Assembly: GCF_033705735.1 (NCBI RefSeq)
Contig: NZ_CP131130.1
Coordinates: forward strand, 499,001-563,000
Direction: 5' to 3'
DNA length: 64,000 nucleotides
DNA from: Shinella zoogloeoides
GTDB lineage: Bacteria > Pseudomonadota > Alphaproteobacteria > Rhizobiales > Rhizobiaceae
In this document: piece after piece, positions 7,843 through 17,306 of the stretch
Layout: every line of letters starts with the position of its first letter
Position numbering within the stretch: position 1 is the first letter of the stretch
Program-made: the position numbers and the translations under genes
The notes under the pieces: generated by a model
The model's database searches: none
Seen by the model: only the letters and a program-made list of their open reading frames with translations
What the model was told of the DNA's origin: nothing

Positions 7843-8964
7843 ATGGCAGCCCATATCAGCGGCGCGGGATTGAAGCGGCAGGCGGTGTTCTGGCTCATCG
7901 CGCTCGTTTGCTTCGTCCTCTTCCTGCTCGTCTTCTCCGATATCCTGCTGCCCTTCATCGCCGGCATGGCGCTCGCCTATTTCCTCGATCCGGTGGCGGA
8001 CCGGCTGGAGCGCATCGGCCTGTCCCGCATGATGGCGACGGTGGTGATCCTCATCACCTTCGTCGTGCTCTTCGCGCTGTCGCTGATGATCGTCATCCCG
8101 CTGCTGGCGACCCAGGCCGCCGATTTCCTCGAAAAGCTGCCGGGCTACGTCACGCAGCTCCAGGAACTGGTGGCGAGCTTCAATCCCGACCTCCTGCCCA
8201 AATGGATCAGCAGCCAGATGGGCACGATCAAGCAGAGCTTCTCCTCGATCCTCGCCGAGGGCGCGGGCTTCCTGGGCACGGTGTTCAAGCAGCTCTGGAA
8301 TTCCGGCATGGCGCTGGTCAACATCGTCTCGCTGCTGGTCGTCACCCCCGTCGTCGCCTTCTATCTCCTGCTCGACTGGGACCGCATGATCGCCAAGGTG
8401 GACAGCTGGGTGCCGCGCGACTATGTCGACAATGTCCGCCAGATCGCGTCCGAGATGGACGCGGCGATCGCCGGCTTCGTGCGCGGGCAGGGCTCCATCT
8501 GCATCATCCTCGGCCTTTACTACGGCATCGGCCTTTCCTTCGCCGGCCTCAATTTCGGCCTGCTGATCGGCCTCTTCGCCGGCCTCATCAGCTTCATTCC
8601 CTATGTCGGCTCGCTGGTCGGGCTGGTGCTCGCCATCGGCGTCGCCGTCGTGCAGTTCTGGCCGGACTACTGGATGGTCGTGCTCGTCGCCGTCATCTTC
8701 TTCTCCGGCCAGTTCATCGAGGGCAACATCCTCCAGCCGAAGCTCGTCGGCTCGCGCGTCGGGCTGCATCCGGTGTGGCTGATGTTCGCGCTCGTCGCCT
8801 TCGGCGCGCTCTTCGGCTTCGTTGGGCTGATGATCGCGGTGCCGGCGGCCGCCGCCGTGGGCGTGCTTGTCCGCTTCGGCCTCAGGCGCTACCTTGACAG
8901 CGACCTCTATTACGGCAGCAGCAAGCCCATCCTTCTCGAAGAGAGCACGCCGGAAGACGAGTAG
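7843..8964 (+). CDS. AI-2E family (PerM-like) permease
   Basis: 373 residues. Helices near residues 13-32 and 35-52 are followed by a third pair at about 67-90, a soluble helical stretch (AADFLEKLPGYVTQLQELV), and a C-terminal bundle of about five helices with the family signature VVTPVVAFYLLLDW, GLISFIPYVGSLVG and GNILQPKLVGSRVGLHP. Members are inner-membrane proteins credited with export of AI-2 or with ion antiport; the substrate here is unknown. It is followed after 26 bases by hdaA, an arrangement common in rhizobia, and probably shares its transcript. Confidence 0.93.
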   Translation: MAAHISGAGLKRQAVFWLIALVCFVLFLLVFSDILLPFIAGMALAYFLDPVADRLERIGLSRMMATVVILITFVVLFALSLMIVIPLLATQAADFLEKLPGYVTQLQELVASFNPDLLPKWISSQMGTIKQSFSSILAEGAGFLGTVFKQLWNSGMALVNIVSLLVVTPVVAFYLLLDWDRMIAKVDSWVPRDYVDNVRQIASEMDAAIAGFVRGQGSICIILGLYYGIGLSFAGLNFGLLIGLFAGLISFIPYVGSLVGLVLAIGVAVVQFWPDYWMVVLVAVIFFSGQFIEGNILQPKLVGSRVGLHPVWLMFALVAFGALFGFVGLMIAVPAAAAVGVLVRFGLRRYLDSDLYYGSSKPILLEESTPEDE

Positions 8965-8990
8965 GCGGCAAGAGTTCAGAGTACCGAGTA

Positions 8991-9692
8991 ATGTCCATGA
9001 CGTCGCGCAAGACAGCCGAACAGTTGCCGCTGGCCTTCGGGCACGATCCCGCGACGGGCCGCGACGACCTGCTCGTCGCCGAGCCCGTCGATGCGGCGGT
9101 GGCGATGATCGACGCCTGGCCGCACTGGCCGGCGCCTGTCGTCATCATCGCCGGGCCGATCGGCTCGGGCAAGTCGCACCTTGCCGCGATCTGGCGCGAG
9201 AAGGCCGGCGCGGCGCTGATCGAGCCGGAGCCGGGCAGGGGGGCGGAAGCGGCGGCCGAGCACGGCCCCGTCCTCATCGAGGATGCCGACCGCAAGGGCT
9301 TCGACGACCGCACGCTCTTCCACGTCATCAACAATGTGCGCCAGAACGGCCACACGCTGCTCATCACCAGCCGGCTCTGGCCGATGTCCTGGCCGGTCGA
9401 CCTTCCGGACCTGCGCTCGCGCCTCAAGGCGGCGACGGTGGTGGAGATCGGCGAGCCGGACGACGAACTGCTCTCCCAGGTCATCGTCAAGCTTTTCGCC
9501 GACCGCCAGCTCTTCGTCGACGAGAAGCTGGTGGCCTATATCGTCGCGCGCATGGAGCGCTCGCTGGAGGCCGCGCAGACGCTGGTGGAACGGCTCGACC
9601 GCCTCGCGCTCGCCCGCGGCAGCCGCATCACGCGGGCGCTGGCGCAGGAGGTGCTGGGCGAGATGGTGGGCGGCGGGGATTTCGAGGAATAG
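8991..9692 (+). CDS. hdaA: DnaA regulatory inactivator HdaA
   Basis: 233 residues. QLPLAF at residues 11-16 is the beta-clamp-binding motif expected at the N-terminus of Hda. An AAA+ core follows: P-loop GPIGSGKS (55-62), Walker B-like VLIEDADR, and the helical lid TLVERLDRLALARGSRITRALAQEVL. Bound to the DNA-loaded sliding clamp, HdaA stimulates ATP hydrolysis by DnaA and so prevents re-initiation of replication. It is shorter than DnaA because it lacks the DNA-binding domain. It follows the AI-2E permease and precedes ppk. Confidence 0.93.
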   Translation: MSMTSRKTAEQLPLAFGHDPATGRDDLLVAEPVDAAVAMIDAWPHWPAPVVIIAGPIGSGKSHLAAIWREKAGAALIEPEPGRGAEAAAEHGPVLIEDADRKGFDDRTLFHVINNVRQNGHTLLITSRLWPMSWPVDLPDLRSRLKAATVVEIGEPDDELLSQVIVKLFADRQLFVDEKLVAYIVARMERSLEAAQTLVERLDRLALARGSRITRALAQEVLGEMVGGGDFEE

Positions 9693-9731
9693 GTCGGGGG
9701 CAGGGGTGTGCGAAGGCCTGCGAAGACCGGG

Positions 9732-9782
9732 CCCCTCATCCGGCCTGCCGGCCACCTTCTCCTTGGCTGCGGGGAGAAGGGG
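9732..9782 (+). repeat. Palindromic intergenic repeat, family A
   Basis: CCCCTCATCCGGCCTGCCGG followed by a CTTCTCC...GGGGAGAAGG hairpin. The same two-part unit recurs in the gaps at 9830, 14413, 29238, 29350, 29510, 33355, 33467, 40579, 40647, 51193, 51278 and 60078. Confidence 0.8.
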
Positions 9783-9829
9783 ATATGCCGCACTCGTTTC
9801 CCAAACTTTCAACGCTGCGTGGGGCACGT

Positions 9830-9869
9830 CCCCTCTCCCCGCTTGCGGGGAGAGGGCTAGGGTGAGGGG
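9830..9869 (+). repeat. Palindromic intergenic repeat, family A (variant)
   Basis: CCCTCTCCCCGCTTGCGGGGAGAGGG stem followed by CTAGGGTGAGGGG. It differs from the other copies by CTCTCC for CTTCTCC and by its tail. Confidence 0.75.
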
Positions 9870-9917
9870 CAAGGCTCCACACACGATTGTCCCCCGAATT
9901 CCACCGCCCCCGATTGA

Positions 9918-9935
9918 CTGTCACAGTTCTGTCGT
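9918..9935 (+). promoter_or_regulatory. PHO-box-like site upstream of ppk
   Basis: Two 7-base direct repeats, CTGTCAC (9918-9924) and CTGTCGT (9929-9935), are separated by four bases (AGTT). This is the spacing and sequence of the PhoB box (CTGTCAT-N4-CTGTCAT). It lies 90-107 bases upstream of the ppk start, so phosphate starvation would be expected to raise ppk-ppx transcription. Confidence 0.6.
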
Positions 9936-10024
9936 CAAACTGCGCTAAGCGCTTCGTGGAAAAGCATAAATCGTTTCCCGTTCGAAGCTGCGTCGAACAG
10001 GTGGCCAACCGGGCGGAACATCCA

Positions 10025-12238
10025 ATGGATACAGCGACTTCCGATCTTTCTCAGGAAAAGCCCGCCGAGGGCGCGCGCCCCGATGGCGCTTCCGTCGATA
10101 TCGAAGCGCTGATGGCAAGCCCCGAGCGCTTCATCAACCGCGAATTCTCCTGGCTCCAGTTTAACCGCCGCGTCCTGGAAGAAACGCTGAACACCGCCCA
10201 TCCGCTGCTGGAGCGCGTGCGGTTCCTGTCGATCTCCGCCGCCAACCTCGACGAGTTCTTCATGGTGCGCGTCGCCGGCCTCGAAGGGCAGGTGCGCCAG
10301 GGCGTCGGCATCCGCAGCCCGGACGGCAAGACCTCGGCCGAGCAGCTCGACGATATCCTGAAGGAGATCGACAATCTCCAGATGGAGCAGCAGGCCTCGC
10401 TCGCCGTGCTCCAGCAATATCTCGCCAAGGAAGACATTCTCATCGTCCGCCCGACGGCGCTTTCCAGCGACGACAGGGTCTGGCTGCAACAGGAATTCAC
10501 CCAGTCGATCTTCCCGGTGCTGACGCCGCTTTCCATCGACCCGGCGCACCCGTTCCCCTTCATCCCCAATCTCGGCTTCTCCATCGGCCTGCAGCTCGAA
10601 AGCACGATGGGCAAGGAGCCGATGACGGCGCTCCTGCGCCTGCCCGTCGCGCTCGACCGCTTCATCCGCCTGCCCGATGCCGGCGGCGCGATCCGCTACA
10701 TCACGCTGGAGGATGCGGTCGGCCTCTTCATCGGCAAGCTCTTCCCCGGCTATATCGTGCGCGGCTCGGGTACGTTCCGCATCATCCGCGACAGCGATAT
10801 CGAAGTGGAGGAAGAGGCGGAAGACCTCGTGCGCTTTTTCGAGACGGCGCTGAAGCGCCGCCGCCGCGGCTCGGTGATCCGCATCGAGACCGACTCGGAA
10901 ATGCCGGAATCGCTGCGGCGCTTCGTCGTCGGCGAACTGAACGTGCCGGATAACCGCGTCGCCGTCTTGCCGGGCCTGCTCGCCCTCAACACGCTGTCGG
11001 AAATCGCCAAGGCGCCGCGCGACGACCTGAGGTTCGAGCCCTACAATGCCCGATTTCCCGAACGCGTCCGAGAACACGCCGGAGACTGCCTCGCCGCCAT
11101 CCGGGAAAAGGACATGGTCGTCCACCACCCCTACGAAAGCTTCGACGTGGTGGTCCAGTTCCTTCTCCAGGCTGCGCGCGATCCTGACGTCCTGGCGATA
11201 AAGCAGACCCTCTACCGCACCTCCAACGACAGCCCCATCGTGCGCGCGCTGATCGATGCCGCCGAGGCCGGCAAGTCGGTGACGGCGCTGGTGGAGCTGA
11301 AGGCCCGCTTCGACGAGGAGGCCAACATCCGCTGGGCACGCGACCTCGAACGCGCCGGCGTGCAGGTCGTCTTCGGCTTCATCGAGCTGAAGACCCACGC
11401 CAAGATGTCGATGGTCGTGCGCCGCGAGGAGGGCAAGCTTCGCACCTACTGCCATCTCGGCACGGGCAACTACCACCCGGTCACGGCGAAGATCTACACG
11501 GACCTGTCCTTCTTCACCTGCAACCCGACCATCGCCAGCGACATGGCGAACATCTTCAACTTCATCACCGGCTACGGCGAGCCGGAGGCCGGCATGAAGC
11601 TCGCCTTCTCGCCCTATACGCTGCGCCCGCGCATCCTGCGTCACATCGACGAGGAGATCGCCCATGCGAAGAACGGCGCGCCGGCCGCGATCTGGATGAA
11701 GATGAACTCGCTGGTCGATCCCGACATCATCGATGCGCTCTACCGCGCCAGCCAGGCGGGCGTGGAGGTGGACCTCGTGGTGCGCGGCATCTGCTGCCTG
11801 CGCCCGCAGGTTCCGGGGCTTTCCGACAATATCCGCGTCAAGTCCATCGTCGGCCGCTTCCTCGAACATTCCCGCATCTTCTGCTTCGGCAACGGCCACG
11901 GGCTTCCATCGGACAAGGCGCTGGTCTATATAGGCTCGGCGGACATGATGCCGCGCAACCTGGACCGGCGGGTCGAGACACTCGTGCCTCTGATCAACCG
12001 GACGGTGCATGAGCAGGTCCTCTCGCAGATCATGCTGGGCAATCTGATCGATAACCAGCAGAGCTACGAGATTCTTGCGGACGGAACGTCCCGGCGCATG
12101 GAAGTGCAGCCCGGCGCCGAGCCGTTCAACGCTCAGCACTACTTCATGACCAACCCCAGCCTGTCCGGCCGGGGTGAAGCCCTGAAGTCCTCCGCACCGA
12201 AGGCGATCGCGGGCTGGCAAGGCCGGCGCAAGAAGTAA
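10025..12238 (+). CDS. ppk: Polyphosphate kinase 1
   Basis: 737 residues, normal for PPK1. The N-terminal domain begins [19 protein letters not shown], the head domain follows, and the two phospholipase-D-like catalytic lobes carry [10 protein letters not shown] (the autophosphorylated histidine region) and [14 protein letters not shown]1 reversibly polymerises the ATP gamma-phosphate into polyphosphate on the inner membrane. The ATG at 10025 (MDTATSDL) is preferred to upstream in-frame starts, which would add residues without family similarity. It is followed ten bases later by ppx and preceded by a PHO-box-like element. Confidence 0.96.
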   Translation: MDTATSDLSQEKPAEGARPDGASVDIEALMASPERFINREFSWLQFNRRVLEETLNTAHPLLERVRFLSISAANLDEFFMVRVAGLEGQVRQGVGIRSPDGKTSAEQLDDILKEIDNLQMEQQASLAVLQQYLAKEDILIVRPTALSSDDRVWLQQEFTQSIFPVLTPLSIDPAHPFPFIPNLGFSIGLQLESTMGKEPMTALLRLPVALDRFIRLPDAGGAIRYITLEDAVGLFIGKLFPGYIVRGSGTFRIIRDSDIEVEEEAEDLVRFFETALKRRRRGSVIRIETDSEMPESLRRFVVGELNVPDNRVAVLPGLLALNTLSEIAKAPRDDLRFEPYNARFPERVREHAGDCLAAIREKDMVVHHPYESFDVVVQFLLQAARDPDVLAIKQTLYRTSNDSPIVRALIDAAEAGKSVTALVELKARFDEEANIRWARDLERAGVQVVFGFIELKTHAKMSMVVRREEGKLRTYCHLGTGNYHPVTAKIYTDLSFFTCNPTIASDMANIFNFITGYGEPEAGMKLAFSPYTLRPRILRHIDEEIAHAKNGAPAAIWMKMNSLVDPDIIDALYRASQAGVEVDLVVRGICCLRPQVPGLSDNIRVKSIVGRFLEHSRIFCFGNGHGLPSDKALVYIGSADMMPRNLDRRVETLVPLINRTVHEQVLSQIMLGNLIDNQQSYEILADGTSRRMEVQPGAEPFNAQHYFMTNPSLSGRGEALKSSAPKAIAGWQGRRKK

Positions 12239-12248
12239 CTGGATATGC

Positions 12249-13769
12249 ATGGTCGAATCTGAAGCCCAGGGGCGTCTGCCTGGAATTGCCCCGGTGTCGG
12301 TCGTGGATATCGGCTCCAACTCGATTCGCCTGGTGGTCTACGAGGGCATGAGCCGTTCGCCGGCCATTCTCTTCAACGAGAAGGTCATGTGCGGCCTCGG
12401 CCGGGGCCTCGCTAAAACGGGCCGCATGGATCAGGCGAGCGTCGACCGGGCGCTTGCAGCTCTCCACCGTTTCAAGGCTCTTTCAAGGCAGGCCCGCGCC
12501 TCCACCATGTTCGCGCTGGCGACCGCCGCCGCGCGCGAGGCGGAGAACGGCCCCGATTTCATTCACCAGGCCGAGATGATCCTCGGCCAGAAGGTCCGCG
12601 TGCTGACGGGCGAGGAGGAGGCCTATTTCTCGGCGCTTGGCATCGTCAGCGGCTTCCATGACACCGACGGCATCGTCGGCGACCTCGGCGGCGGCTCGCT
12701 GGAGCTGATCGATGTCGCCGGCGGCATGATCGGCAAGGGCGTCACCCTGCCGCTCGGCGGCATCCGCCTGTCGGAAGCCTCCGGCGGCTCGCCCGCCCAG
12801 GCCCGCATCGTCGCGCGCAAGTATCTGCGCACCGCCAATCTTCTGAAGAATGGCGCGGGCCGCGCCTTCTATGCCGTCGGCGGCACCTGGCGCGCCATCG
12901 GCACGCTGAACATGGAGGTGCGCAACTATCCGCTGCATATGATCCAGGGTTACGAGCTCGGCTTTTCCGATGCCATGGATTTCCTGACGGATATCGTCAC
13001 GGCCAAGGATCCCAAGGACGCGGCCTATGCCACGATCTCCAAGAACCGCCGCAACCTCCTGCCCTTCGGCGCCGTCGCCATGCAGGAGGCCATCGCCATC
13101 ATGAAGCCCTCGCGGGTCTTCTTCTCCGCGCAGGGCGTGCGCGAGGGCTATCTCTATTCGCTGCTGCCCGAGCGCGAGAAGGCGCGCGATCCGCTGCTCG
13201 CCGCCGCCGGCGAGCTTGCCATCCTGCGCGCCCGCTCGCCCGAGCATGCCCGCGAGCTTGCCGAATGGACCGGCCGCATGATGCCGCTCTTCGGCATCAC
13301 CGAGACGGACGAGGAGCGGCGCTACCGCGAGGCCGCCTGCCTCCTGGCGGACATAAGCTGGCGCGCCCATCCCGATTATCGCGGCCTCCAGGCGCTGAAC
13401 CTCATCGCGCACGGCACCTTCATCGGCATCACCCATCCCGGCCGCGCCTTCATCGCGCTCACCAACTATTACCGCTTCGAAGGGCTGAACGACGATGCGG
13501 TGAGCAGCTCGCTCGCCGCCGTCGCGACGCCGCGCCTGCGCGAGCTTGCCAAGCTCGTCGGCGGCCTGCTGCGCGTCGTCTATCTTTTCTCGGCCTCCAT
13601 GCCCGGCGTCGTGCCGCGCCTTGCCTTCCGCAAGTCGACGCAGGCGGATGTCGACCTCGATCTCGTCGTGCCGCCGGACTATGCCGAGCTCGCCGGCGAA
13701 CGGCTCGAAGGCCGCCTGCAGCAGCTTGCCCGCCTGACCGGCAGGAAGCTCGCCTTCAGATACCTTTAG
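12249..13769 (+). CDS. ppx: Exopolyphosphatase (Ppx/GppA family)
   Basis: 506 residues. The ASKHA-type phosphate-binding motifs are present: SVVDIGSNSIRLVVYE near the N-terminus and GIVGDLGGGSLELIDV at about residue 140. A helical C-terminal HD-like domain follows (about 320-506). The enzyme releases phosphate from polyphosphate ends and may hydrolyse pppGpp. It begins ten bases after the ppk stop, so synthesis and breakdown enzymes are co-expressed. Confidence 0.95.
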   Translation: MVESEAQGRLPGIAPVSVVDIGSNSIRLVVYEGMSRSPAILFNEKVMCGLGRGLAKTGRMDQASVDRALAALHRFKALSRQARASTMFALATAAAREAENGPDFIHQAEMILGQKVRVLTGEEEAYFSALGIVSGFHDTDGIVGDLGGGSLELIDVAGGMIGKGVTLPLGGIRLSEASGGSPAQARIVARKYLRTANLLKNGAGRAFYAVGGTWRAIGTLNMEVRNYPLHMIQGYELGFSDAMDFLTDIVTAKDPKDAAYATISKNRRNLLPFGAVAMQEAIAIMKPSRVFFSAQGVREGYLYSLLPEREKARDPLLAAAGELAILRARSPEHARELAEWTGRMMPLFGITETDEERRYREAACLLADISWRAHPDYRGLQALNLIAHGTFIGITHPGRAFIALTNYYRFEGLNDDAVSSSLAAVATPRLRELAKLVGGLLRVVYLFSASMPGVVPRLAFRKSTQADVDLDLVVPPDYAELAGERLEGRLQQLARLTGRKLAFRYL

Positions 13770-13775
13770 GTCGCC

Positions 13776-14360
13776 ATGCGGATCGTGTCCTTCCTCGCCG
13801 TTTTCCTCTTCGCCGCAAGTGCGTTCGCGCAGGACTGGCAGGCGGTCGAGCGGGTGGAGCCCTATACGGTTGAGGGCGCGACGGGCCTTGAGATCTACCG
13901 CTCGATCGGCGAGCGCGGCCCGAAGCTCGGGGTCGCCCGCGTCATTGCCCATACCGGCTTCAAGCTCACCTGGACGCGCAAATACGAGCGCAAGGGCAAT
14001 GCCTGCGTGATCACGGTCAACCGGCCGAAACTCATCATCACCTACACGCTGCCCAGGCTGAAAACCAAGCTCGCCGAGCCGATGAAGGGCCGGTGGGACA
14101 CCTTCCTCGCCGGCGTCACCGCGCACGAGAAGGTGCATGGCGACTTCATCCGGGACATGGTGAGGGAGATCGAGGCGATGAGCGTCGGCATGACGGTCGA
14201 GAACGACCCGGACTGCCGGAAGATCCGCCCGCAACTGCAGGCCCGCCTCGGCGAACTCTCCAACGCCCAGCGCGCCCGCAGCCGCGATTTCGACCAGGTC
14301 GAGATGAGCGAGGGCGGCAACGTGCACCAGTTGATCCTGCGGCTGGTCGATCCGCGGTAG
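13776..14360 (+). CDS. DUF922 putative secreted zinc protease
   Basis: 194 residues. A signal peptide ends at about residue 18 (FLFAASAFA|QDW). The metal-binding motif HEKVH (in GVTAHEKVHGDF) is the HExxH hallmark of DUF922, a family annotated as predicted secreted Zn-dependent protease. Two cysteines (NACVIT, DPDCRK) may form a disulphide. It starts six bases after ppx stops and so probably belongs to the same transcript. The substrate is unknown. Confidence 0.85.
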   Translation: MRIVSFLAVFLFAASAFAQDWQAVERVEPYTVEGATGLEIYRSIGERGPKLGVARVIAHTGFKLTWTRKYERKGNACVITVNRPKLIITYTLPRLKTKLAEPMKGRWDTFLAGVTAHEKVHGDFIRDMVREIEAMSVGMTVENDPDCRKIRPQLQARLGELSNAQRARSRDFDQVEMSEGGNVHQLILRLVDPR

Positions 14361-14412
14361 CGGAAAATCGCCTCCCCGGATCGTCACTTGCAGAAGACGG
14401 CGGCGCCTCCTG

Positions 14413-14442
14413 CCCCTTCTCCCCGCCTGCGGGGAGAAGGAG
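14413..14442 (+). repeat. Palindromic intergenic repeat, family A (hairpin part only)
   Basis: CCCCTTCTCCCCGCCTGCGG followed by GGAGAAGGA forms a near-perfect stem between two convergent genes. The GCCGGCAGG tail of full copies is missing. It may act as a transcription stop. Confidence 0.7.
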
Positions 14443-14461
14443 GATGCGGCCCGCTCTCCGA

Positions 14462-15820
14462 TCATTCGGCCTTCAGGAACTCGCCCACTTCCAGCAGCAC
14501 GAACTCGTTGTCGTCCGCCTTGTCCAGCGCGCGGCCGGCGGAGAAGGGCAGGTTGTTGTCGTTGCCGACGATGATGTGCGTGTCGTCCACGCGGTCGACA
14601 TTCTCGATGGTGACGAACGGCATGTCGTAGAAGCCTTCGCCGCCGCCCTGGCGCTTCCTGTTGTCGGGGTCGGCGATCTTGAGGAGGTCGATATAGCCGA
14701 TCTTGCGCACGGCCTTGCCGGCATTCTCGTCGGTCATGGCGATCTTGTAGATGCGCTTGACCTTGGAGGCGGGGGCGAAGCAATCCGGCTTCGGGTCCTT
14801 CGGATCGGCGCAGGCCTTGTCGGCGGTGCCCGCGCCGTTGTCGCGCTCGATCACGAGGGCGGTCGTCGCGTCCAGCATGTTGAAGTCGCCGATCGCTTCG
14901 CCGCCTTCCGAAAGCGGATAGAGCCAGCTCCGGCCCGTCCATGCCTTGGAGGCGACGTCGAGCTCGATGATGCGCAGCGCCGGGCGGCCTTCGGCCTGTT
15001 CGACGCTCTCGCCGTTGAGCCAGATCGGGCCTTCGAGCAGGCCATAGAGCTTCGCGCCGTCCTTCGACATGGCAAGGCCCTCATAGCCGCCGGAGCGCTT
15101 GAGGTTGAAGGCCGGCATTTTCTTGGAGGGATCGGCCTGCACGGCAAGCGTCGGGTTGTCCGGCGAGGTCACCGGCTTGCCGTCGACTTCGGTGGCGATG
15201 ACATCCGTCAGCTTGCCGTCGAGGTCGAATTTCAGGATATAGGGGCCGAATTCCTCGCCGATCCAGAAACCGTCCGCCACCGGCTGGATGGATTCGACGT
15301 CGAAGTCGCCGCCCGTGAGGTAGCGCGTCGCCGCGCCTTCCATGACGATCGGGAAGGGCGCCTTCCTGTCGGGATCGGAAAGGAAGACGGTCTTGATCGG
15401 CTCCATCGTGCCCTTGTCCCAGTCGAAGCGCACATGATGGATCATCAGCATGGCGTCGGTCGAATTCAGCTTGTTGCCGAAGCCGTTGTCCGAGAGTGTC
15501 CAGAACGTGCCGCCCTCCATGGCCTTGATGCCGGAGAAGCCCTGCATCGGCTGGCCGTCGAAGGGCAGCGAAAGGCCGGTTTCGCGCACGCCGTCCTTGC
15601 CCATGATGCTGCCGAGGGCCTCGGCGCGCTTGCGGTCGGGCGTGGTGAACTTGCCGGAGGTCTTCAGGTAGTCGGCGGCATCGGCCGGCGCGGCGAGGAT
15701 CGTGTTGGCCGGAAGGATCGCGTGGGCCTTCAGCGTGGCCGGAAATTCCTTCTCCGCGGCGAAGGTTGCGGTGGACGTCAACAGCGCGAGCGCGGCGGTG
15801 GCGAAAAGGTGCCTGGTCAT
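14462..15820 (-). CDS. Esterase-like activity of phytase family protein, secreted
   Basis: 452 residues. A signal peptide ends TSTATFA|AEKEF. The body shows the beta-propeller repeats of the phytase-like family (COG4222), such as FSGIKAMEGGTFWTLSDNGFGNK, GFWIGEEFGPYILKFD and GYEGLAMSKDGAKLYGLLEGP. Members are periplasmic or secreted and are annotated as phytase-like or phosphodiesterase-like, mostly without assays. The ATG at 15820 is chosen for GGGGA five bases upstream; an in-frame ATG lies at 15832. It stands alone, convergent with the DUF922 gene. Confidence 0.85.
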   Translation of the reverse strand: MTRHLFATAALALLTSTATFAAEKEFPATLKAHAILPANTILAAPADAADYLKTSGKFTTPDRKRAEALGSIMGKDGVRETGLSLPFDGQPMQGFSGIKAMEGGTFWTLSDNGFGNKLNSTDAMLMIHHVRFDWDKGTMEPIKTVFLSDPDRKAPFPIVMEGAATRYLTGGDFDVESIQPVADGFWIGEEFGPYILKFDLDGKLTDVIATEVDGKPVTSPDNPTLAVQADPSKKMPAFNLKRSGGYEGLAMSKDGAKLYGLLEGPIWLNGESVEQAEGRPALRIIELDVASKAWTGRSWLYPLSEGGEAIGDFNMLDATTALVIERDNGAGTADKACADPKDPKPDCFAPASKVKRIYKIAMTDENAGKAVRKIGYIDLLKIADPDNRKRQGGGEGFYDMPFVTIENVDRVDDTHIIVGNDNNLPFSAGRALDKADDNEFVLLEVGEFLKAE

Positions 15821-15920
15821 GAAAATCCCCATGGGTTTGCAAACGGGTCGGCAAGGCGACGCCGCTTGATAGGCGTCGCGCATGACCGCGGCTTGACAGT
15901 TGGGTATCGCTTTCGTGACC

Positions 15921-15982
15921 TCTTTGTTTTGCCGCGTTTCCGAACGCAAAACCGCTTCGCACTTTTGCTGGAAATGCTCTAG
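15921..15982 (+). repeat. Rhizobial intergenic repeat, family D (right part)
   Basis: Ends with CGCAAAACCGCTTCGC, ACTTTTGCTGGAAATGCTCTAG. The same 3' end is found at 63551-63611, and a full copy of about 100 bp lies at 39531-39633. It abuts the end of the AraC-type gene. Confidence 0.8.
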
Positions 15983-15985
15983 GGA

Positions 15986-16888
15986 TCAGTTCCGGTGCCC
16001 GGCGGCCAGCGCCGCGAAGCGCCCGGGCGTCATGCCGAGCGCCTTCTTGAAGTGCCGGTTGAGATGCGCCTGGTCGGCAAAGCCGCTGGCGAAGGCCGCT
16101 TCCGCGATGGTCTCGCCGGCCGTGATCAGCGCTTTCGCCCGCTCCAGCCGCCGCATGACGAGATAGCGGTGCGGGCTGGTGCCGAGGAGCTGGCGGAACT
16201 GGCGGGAAAGCGCGAAGCGGTCGAGCCCTGTCACCGCCTCCAGCTCCGCGGAGCCGACCTGCCGGGAAAGGTTTTCTCGCAGGAAATCGCAGGCCCGCTG
16301 CACCTCCGGCCGCGCCAGCCGCCCCGCCCGCGCCTGCGGCGCCCCGGCATGGTCGAGGAGGGCGCTCGCGATCTCCCCGACGATCTCGTCCAGCTTCAGC
16401 GGCTCGATCGTCTCGTCCATGCTGCCGATGGCGTCGAGCAGCAGGCCCGCAAGGCGCGGATCGTCGACGACGGGCGTGGCAACGAAGGGCAATGTCCGCC
16501 CGCGCCCGGCCGTCGCCGGCAGGAAGCGCTCCGGCGGGATGTAGATCATGCGGTAGGTGAGGCCTTCCTCGGTGCCCGCGCCGCCGTCGTGCAGCTCGTC
16601 GGGATGCAGCACGATCACGTTGCCGGGCGGGCTGAAACGCGCCTCGCCGCGATAGCGGAAGGTCTGGATGCCGGCCATGGTGACGCCGAGCGCATAGGTA
16701 TCGTGCCGGTGCGGCTCGAACCCCTTGCCGCGGAAGCGCGCCTCGATGCGCTCGATGCCGGCAAGCTCCGGCGCGACGACGATGCGGTCCTTCTCCTCGC
16801 ACGAACGTTCAAGCGGATCGTCGAGCGCGCCTGCTATCGCATTGGCCGCGGAATGGTCCGCAGCCTTTTCCCGGGAGAATACCTGCAT
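15986..16888 (-). CDS. AraC-family regulator with cupin sensor domain
   Basis: 300 residues from the ATG at 16888. The N-terminal AraC-binding cupin (about 35-170) shows HRHDTYALGVTMAGIQTFRY and SPPGNVIVLHPDELHDG. Two helix-turn-helix motifs follow at the C-terminus (RFALSRQFRQLLGTSPHRYL and IAEAAFASGFADQAHLNRHF). It is divergent from a DUF2000 gene, and the two ATG codons overlap in the tetramer CATG, so an N-terminus further inside this frame is possible. The DUF2000 gene is the likely target; the effector is unknown. Confidence 0.88.
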   Translation of the reverse strand: MQVFSREKAADHSAANAIAGALDDPLERSCEEKDRIVVAPELAGIERIEARFRGKGFEPHRHDTYALGVTMAGIQTFRYRGEARFSPPGNVIVLHPDELHDGGAGTEEGLTYRMIYIPPERFLPATAGRGRTLPFVATPVVDDPRLAGLLLDAIGSMDETIEPLKLDEIVGEIASALLDHAGAPQARAGRLARPEVQRACDFLRENLSRQVGSAELEAVTGLDRFALSRQFRQLLGTSPHRYLVMRRLERAKALITAGETIAEAAFASGFADQAHLNRHFKKALGMTPGRFAALAAGHRN

Positions 16889-17294
16889 GTTCGATACCAA
16901 GTTCGCCGTGGTGCTGCGCGAGGATCTGGAGGTGTGGCAGAAGCTCAACGTCACCGCCTTCCTGTCCGGCGGCATCATCGGCCGGAAGCCGGAGCTGATC
17001 GGCGAAGCCTACCGCGATGCGCGGGGCAATGTCTACAATGCCCTCAGCGTCCAGCCCGTCATCGTTCTGGCCGCCGACGGCGCGACCCTCGCGAAGATCC
17101 ACGCCCGCGCGCTGGAGCGCGAGGTGCCGGCCTCCGTCTATATCGAGGAAATGTTCGCTACCGGCCACGACGCCGCCAATCGCGCCGTCTTCGAAAAGTT
17201 CGGCCCTGACGACGCAAAAATCGTCGGCATCGCCCTCCACGCCGAGAAGAAAACCGTCGACCGGATCACGAAGGGCGCGAAGCTGCACGCCTAG
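16887..17294 (+). CDS. DUF2000 family protein
   Basis: 135 residues beginning MFDTKFAVVLREDLEVWQKL. It contains the family's GRKPELIGEAYRDARGNVYN and PVIVLAADGATLAKIHARAL segments. DUF2000 proteins are small soluble proteins, structurally related to peptidyl-tRNA hydrolase 2, and are often adjacent to or fused with AraC regulators. Their biochemical role is not established. GGGAGA is nine to ten bases upstream of the ATG, inside the divergent AraC-type gene. Confidence 0.88.
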   Translation: MFDTKFAVVLREDLEVWQKLNVTAFLSGGIIGRKPELIGEAYRDARGNVYNALSVQPVIVLAADGATLAKIHARALEREVPASVYIEEMFATGHDAANRAVFEKFGPDDAKIVGIALHAEKKTVDRITKGAKLHA

Positions 17295-17306
17295 GCTGGA
17301 CGAGGA

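Larger units (their letters stand above)
9693..10024. other. Intergenic region hdaA-ppk with two palindromic repeats and a PHO-box-like site
   Basis: The 332-base gap contains two copies of the short palindromic intergenic repeat described separately (9732-9782 and 9830-9869), then a PHO-box-like element at 9918-9935 and the ppk leader. I see no gene. Confidence 0.7.

Noticed and set aside
9935..12319. 794-codon open frame antisense to ppk
   Set aside because: Ppk is fully supported by family motifs on the other strand; the antisense product is a low-complexity Arg/Ala/Asp-rich sequence produced by GC-rich codon bias.
12483..14942. 819-codon open frame on the minus strand across ppx and DUF922
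   Set aside because: Shadow of real genes, with no domain pattern and no ribosome-binding site.
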